Source: a bacterium
GTDB taxonomy: Bacteria; Bacillota; Clostridia; Oscillospirales; Acutalibacteraceae
NCBI GenBank assembly: GCA_022774755.1
Contig: JALFLK010000021.1
Location: forward strand, 62,001 to 126,000
Reading direction: 5' to 3'
Length of the DNA: 64,000 bases
Under the pieces are notes generated by a model. It saw nothing but the letters and a program-made list of their open reading frames with translations. It was not told the DNA's origin and searched no databases. The first letter of the stretch is position 1; every line of letters starts with the position of its first letter. Of the stretch, positions 60,779 through 64,000 are shown piece after piece. A program made the position numbers and the translations under genes.

Positions 60779-61444
60779 ATGAAAGGTATGCTTTCCCCGT
60801 CGCTGATGTGTGCTGATTTGCTGAATTTAGAGTCAGAAATCAAAGCTCTTGACAAAGCAGGTGCGGAGTATATACATCTGGATTTTATGGACGGAAGCTT
60901 TGTGCCGAATATTACTTTGGATACAACAATTATCCGTTTGGTAAAAACGGTGCTGAAAAATATGAAAAGGGATATACACATAATGGCATATAACCCAGAA
61001 AAATATTTTGACGCTATGGAAATTTCTGCCGGAGATATTGTTTCCGTTCATATAGAGTCCTGCGAAAATGTGCTTGATGTTTTAAGTGAAATTAAGAACA
61101 GGGGAGCGTCTCCTTTTATCGCTTTAAGCCCTGACACTGACAGCGGTGTCCTAAATGATTATCTTGACATAATCGAAGGGGTGCTTGTAATGACCGTTTA
61201 CCCGGGCTTTGCCGGACAGCCCCTTGCAAAAGGAAGTATGGAAAAAATTGCTTCAGTGAGAAAAATAATTGATAACAGCGAAAAAGATATTATTCTTGAA
61301 GTTGACGGACACGTAAGCTGGGATCTGTGCGGACAGATGCGTAAAAACGGTGCTGATTTGCTTGTTGCCGGCTCCTCGTCTGTTTTTTCAGGCGAGTATC
61401 CTTTGGGCGAGGCTGTAAGCAGAATGAAAAGCTTGATTTCTTGA
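60779..61444 (+). CDS. ribulose-phosphate 3-epimerase family protein
   Basis: 221 residues from ATG 60779 (site GAGGGAG). TIM barrel with the Rpe motifs L-S-P-S-L-M-C-A-D near 5-13, H-L-D-F-M-D-G-S-F-V-P-N near 35-46, H-I-M near 68-70, M-T-V-Y-P-G-F-A-G-Q near 139-148 and E-V-D-G near 178. It interconverts xylulose and ribulose 5-phosphates or related sugars. In this operon it could supply ribulose 5-phosphate to the dehydrogenase. It may be a dedicated copy and not the main pentose-phosphate Rpe. Confidence 0.88.
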   Translation: MKGMLSPSLMCADLLNLESEIKALDKAGAEYIHLDFMDGSFVPNITLDTTIIRLVKTVLKNMKRDIHIMAYNPEKYFDAMEISAGDIVSVHIESCENVLDVLSEIKNRGASPFIALSPDTDSGVLNDYLDIIEGVLVMTVYPGFAGQPLAKGSMEKIASVRKIIDNSEKDIILEVDGHVSWDLCGQMRKNGADLLVAGSSSVFSGEYPLGEAVSRMKSLIS

Positions 61445-61465
61445 TTGATTACGGGGTGTAATAGT

Positions 61466-63241
61466 TTGGAATATAAAATTCAGGTTAAGAGTTTTATTTT
61501 AGAACAAAACAAATTAACAATGACAATAATGGGAGAAATATCCGATAGTGCCATAAACTCTCATTATTTGTCAAGACCTAAAATTATACTTTATTTTAAT
61601 AACGGAAGTGAGGACAGGCGAATTCCCTTTGTCCTTTCTAACATTACCTACGTTCAGGGAAAATGTTTCTTTTCTGGAAAATACACATATATGCTGGATC
61701 AGATATTTTGGCATACGAGAAAAGACTGCAGTCCGTTTAAAATGAGCTTTAATTTCAGCTTTGCCGATTTTTATGAGGAAGAAATCCCCGTTGAAATTAA
61801 GCCGGAAATTGTTGAAACGATTGACAGCGGTTTTCCTTGTAAAATCAAAGGAAATATGGTGGAATTTTTCCCGATTAAGAGAAAAATTTATCCTTCTCTG
61901 CTGTCAAAAATATTTTTCGGCGTATTAAATTTCCTTATTGTAACATTTGAATATTTAGTTGCGATACTTATGCTTCCGATTTTTGTGATTGACGGACTCA
62001 TATGTATGACGCTGAATAAAAGTATGCCTGCAAGAATAAACGACGAAAATCCCTTAAAAAGATTTTTTGCTTTTGTTTTTTGGAGATTTTCTCAGGTTGC
62101 AACCAAAAAGGTTTCAATCTGGACGGCAAAAAGGTTTGTTTTTAAAGCGTTGTATAATTTTTACAGGCTACGAAAAATCGACAGAAAGAAGATTACTTTT
62201 ATTTCTCTCAGAAGAAATGATTTAAGCGGAAATTTTGCCTTTGTTTATGAAAAACTTAAGAAAGATAAATCCCTTAAGATAGATTTTATTTTAAATGAAC
62301 ATACAATTTCCGAGATGTCTTTTGGAGAAATCAATAAATTTACAAAAGCGTGTGCTACCAGCAAGGTAATAATACTTGATGAGTTCACTCCTCAGATTCA
62401 TTATATTGACTTAAGGAAAGAAACAAAGCTTATCCAGCTTTGGCATGCCTGCGGAGCGTTCAAAACTTTTGGATTTACAAGATTATCTAAGCCTATGGGT
62501 TCACCTCAGAAGACAAGAAATCACAGGAGCTACGATTATGTTACTGTCAGCTCATCTTACTGCAAAAAATGTCACTCAGAGGGCTTTGGCATTCCTACAG
62601 ACAATGTTGTTCCTACAGGAATACCGAGAACCGATGTGTTTTTTGATGAACAATATAAAGAAAAAGCAAGGGCAGATTTTTATGAAAAGCACCCGAACTT
62701 TATAGGTAAAAAGATTGTCCTCTTTGCGCCTACTTTCAGAGGAATGGTAAAAGAAACTGCATTTTATCCCACTGAAATGTTTGATTTGGAGGAGGTTTGT
62801 TCAAAACTGCCCGATGATTACGTATTTATTGTAAAACATCATCCATTTGTTTCAGATAAACAGCCGATACCCAAAAAGTATGCCGACAGAGTAATCGACC
62901 TTTCTCAGGATAATGAGCTAAATGACCTTTTGTTTGTAACCGATGTCATAATCACAGACTATTCGTCCCTTGTTTTTGAAGCATCGCTCCTTAACATCCC
63001 GATGATATTCTATGTTTTTGACTTGGAAAAATATATAAACGAGCGTGATTTTTACTTTGATTTTAAGCTTTATGCCCCGGGAAAAATAGTATATTCTCAG
63101 AATGAGCTTATAGATTCCATTAAAAACGAAGATTATAATACCGAGAAAATTGAGCCGTTTGCCGATATGTTCTTTGATTACAGGGACGGCAAGTCCACCG
63201 AAAGGGTAACAAAGCTTATTTATTCTGCTCTTGAAGAATAA
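61466..63241 (+). CDS. CDP-glycerol/ribitol glycerophosphotransferase family protein (TagB/TagF-like)
   Basis: 591 residues; start placed at TTG 61466, seven bases after GGGGTG. The N-terminal 135 residues form a beta-rich region, a hydrophobic hairpin spans about 145-185, and the Glyphos_transf domain occupies about 245-585. It shows L-W-H-A-C-G-A-F-K near 328-336, F-A-P-T-F-R-G near 416-422, V-K-H-H-P near 457-461 and I-T-D-Y-S-S-L-V-F-E near 497-506, matching the teichoic acid polymerase and primase family. It probably transfers polyol phosphate to a membrane-linked acceptor, using the nucleotide made by the first gene of the operon. Confidence 0.88.
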   Translation: MEYKIQVKSFILEQNKLTMTIMGEISDSAINSHYLSRPKIILYFNNGSEDRRIPFVLSNITYVQGKCFFSGKYTYMLDQIFWHTRKDCSPFKMSFNFSFADFYEEEIPVEIKPEIVETIDSGFPCKIKGNMVEFFPIKRKIYPSLLSKIFFGVLNFLIVTFEYLVAILMLPIFVIDGLICMTLNKSMPARINDENPLKRFFAFVFWRFSQVATKKVSIWTAKRFVFKALYNFYRLRKIDRKKITFISLRRNDLSGNFAFVYEKLKKDKSLKIDFILNEHTISEMSFGEINKFTKACATSKVIILDEFTPQIHYIDLRKETKLIQLWHACGAFKTFGFTRLSKPMGSPQKTRNHRSYDYVTVSSSYCKKCHSEGFGIPTDNVVPTGIPRTDVFFDEQYKEKARADFYEKHPNFIGKKIVLFAPTFRGMVKETAFYPTEMFDLEEVCSKLPDDYVFIVKHHPFVSDKQPIPKKYADRVIDLSQDNELNDLLFVTDVIITDYSSLVFEASLLNIPMIFYVFDLEKYINERDFYFDFKLYAPGKIVYSQNELIDSIKNEDYNTEKIEPFADMFFDYRDGKSTERVTKLIYSALEE

Positions 63242-63276
63242 TTTTACGTTAAAATTAAAATTTTTTAGCAGAACAC

Positions 63277-63305
63277 TTGACTTTTTTCATTTATGATATT
63301 ATAAT
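63277..63305 (+). promoter_or_regulatory. promoter of infC
   Basis: TTGACT at 63277-63282, 17-base spacer, TATAAT at 63300-63305. The start of transcription is about 145 bases ahead of the infC start. Confidence 0.75.
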
Positions 63306-63311
63306 TTAATC

Positions 63312-63456
63312 ACAATAAAGAAAGGCAGTATTGCTTTCACCTGTGGGGTGTCGTCTGCACGGGTCAATATTTAGATAAGTATTCTTTATTTAACTATTGT
63401 TATGCGGACGGTTTATGCTGTCCGCATTTATTTTTTATTTTTTGGAGGTGCTCGAC
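63312..63456 (+). promoter_or_regulatory. infC leader with attenuator-like hairpin
   Basis: A leader of about 145 bases. Near its end a 10-bp stem (63402-63411 with 63418-63427) is followed by a long T-rich run that ends at the ribosome binding site GGAGGTG (63444-63450). This fits the L20/IF3-type leaders of Firmicutes infC-rpmI-rplT operons, where ribosomal protein L20 or early termination controls expression. The family assignment is by position and layout. Confidence 0.65.
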
Positions 63457-63978
63457 ATCAGCAGTAAAGAACTACAAATCAACGAAGAAATTCGTGATAA
63501 AGAGTTAAGAATTATCGGCTCTGACGGTGCTCAGTTAGGCATAATGTCTGCCGCCGAAGCGCTTGACCTTGCAGCAGAAAAGAACCTGGATTTGGTTAAG
63601 ATTGCTCCTCAGTCAAAACCGCCTGTTTGCAAAATAATGGATTACGGCAAATACCGTTTTGAACAGGCAAAAAGAGAAAAGGAAGCAAGAAAAAAACAGC
63701 ATGTTGTTGATATTAAAGAAGTTAGACTTTCCCTTAATATTGATGTTCATGATTTTAATACCAAGCTTAACAATGCTCTGAAGTTTATTTCTAAGGGAGA
63801 TAAGGTTAAGGTTTCTATCAGGTTCAGGGGACGTGAAATGGGTCATCCGGAAATCGGATATGACACTATGAAGCGTTTTGCAGAGGCTTGCGGCGAATCG
63901 GCAGTGGTTGAAAAGCCGGCTAAGCTCGAGGGTCGTAATATGCTAATGTTCCTTGCTCCGAAGTCCAATAAACAGTAA
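63457..63978 (+). CDS. infC: translation initiation factor IF-3
   Basis: 173 residues. Typical IF-3: I-N-E-E-I-R-D-K-E-L-R-I-I-G-S-D-G-A-Q-L-G near the N-terminus, D-L-V-K-I-A-P-Q-S-K-P-P-V-C-K-I-M-D-Y-G-K, the C-terminal domain with K-E-V-R-L-S and G-D-K-V-K-V-S-I-R-F-R-G-R-E. No ATG, GTG or TTG lies at a proper distance from GGAGGTG; the TTG 63442 and GTG 63448 in frame are inside the site. The codon 6 bases after it is ATC (63457), so I place the start there. Unusual AUU/AUC starts are known for infC and allow IF-3 to limit its own synthesis. Confidence 0.9.
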   Translation: MSSKELQINEEIRDKELRIIGSDGAQLGIMSAAEALDLAAEKNLDLVKIAPQSKPPVCKIMDYGKYRFEQAKREKEARKKQHVVDIKEVRLSLNIDVHDFNTKLNNALKFISKGDKVKVSIRFRGREMGHPEIGYDTMKRFAEACGESAVVEKPAKLEGRNMLMFLAPKSNKQ

Positions 63979-63988
63979 ATTAAGTTAA

Positions 63989-63997
63989 GGAGGATAT
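63989..63997 (+). promoter_or_regulatory. ribosome binding site of the next gene (probably rpmI)
   Basis: AAGGAGGAT appears 10 bases after the infC stop at the window edge. The usual order infC-rpmI-rplT makes the next gene, outside the window, most likely ribosomal protein L35. Confidence 0.6.
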
Positions 63998-64000
63998 ATT

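Noticed and set aside
1..64000. CRISPR arrays, insertion sequences, prophage or attachment sites
   Set aside because: No regularly spaced direct repeats, transposase or phage structural genes were seen, and the tRNA-Ser 3' end has no obvious repeated copy nearby.

Overview
The window looks like chromosomal DNA from a low-GC, Gram-positive gut Clostridia, most likely Oscillospirales or a Ruminococcus-like relative. Supporting signs are strong AAGGAGG-type ribosome binding sites, frequent TTG/GTG starts, TTGACA-N17-TATAAT promoters, a bacterial A-type RNase P RNA, a dockerin-bearing secreted protein, starch-binding-like modules, pyruvate formate-lyase, clostridial radical-SAM pairs and a CdaA-CdaR pair. 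No phage, insertion sequence or CRISPR array was found. The taxonomic call is inference from gene content.

The notable region is 757-16071. Twelve co-directional genes lie between one very good promoter (655-683) and one terminator (16080-16112). Eight encode secreted or membrane-tethered proteins; seven of these have a SipW/TasA-type signal segment ending in [AS]-W-[FI], and six share a signature W-x-E-G-x-D-x-x-[CA] that I do not recognise as a described family. Two ER-type (Ser-His) signal peptidases are encoded, one after the first three substrates and one at the end. In the middle sit a membrane-anchored McrB-like AAA+ ATPase and a 739-residue protein that joins a DUF2357-like head to about 400 residues of coiled coil and lacks a nuclease domain. 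Two of the large secreted proteins carry starch-binding-like modules and one carries four InlB-type repeats. I read this as a candidate undescribed surface-fibre or surface-layer assembly system.

The rest is mostly housekeeping. 16277-19359 holds the CCA-adding enzyme, malic enzyme and rnpB. 19406-25799 holds two flavoproteins, a small-export-family membrane protein, VanZ, a MATE transporter and a site-2 protease with a small membrane partner. 25811-29218 holds three radical-SAM or associated genes. A tRNA-Ser(GGA) is followed by a DUF3783 gene, pflB-pflA, the queA-tgt-yajC-TIGR04086 operon on the minus strand, and asd-dapA-dapB for lysine/diaminopimelate synthesis. Next come a DUF3343-cysteine desulfurase pair, cdaA-cdaR (c-di-AMP), a RodA/FtsW-type glycosyltransferase, fhs, tsaE-tsaB-rpiB, and a convergent XRE/MocR regulator pair.

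50091-51290 is an isolated dockerin protein with a Cys/His domain. 51675-57146 is an operon of murD, two M42 peptidases, a GNAT enzyme and a methionine gamma-lyase-like protein. After tadA and a CPBP protease on the minus strand, 59018-63241 is a polyol-phosphate polymer operon: IspD/TarI-type cytidylyltransferase, polyol dehydrogenase, pentose-phosphate epimerase and TagB/TagF-type transferase. The window closes with infC, which appears to start at an ATC codon behind an attenuator-like leader, and with the ribosome binding site of the next gene (probably rpmI).
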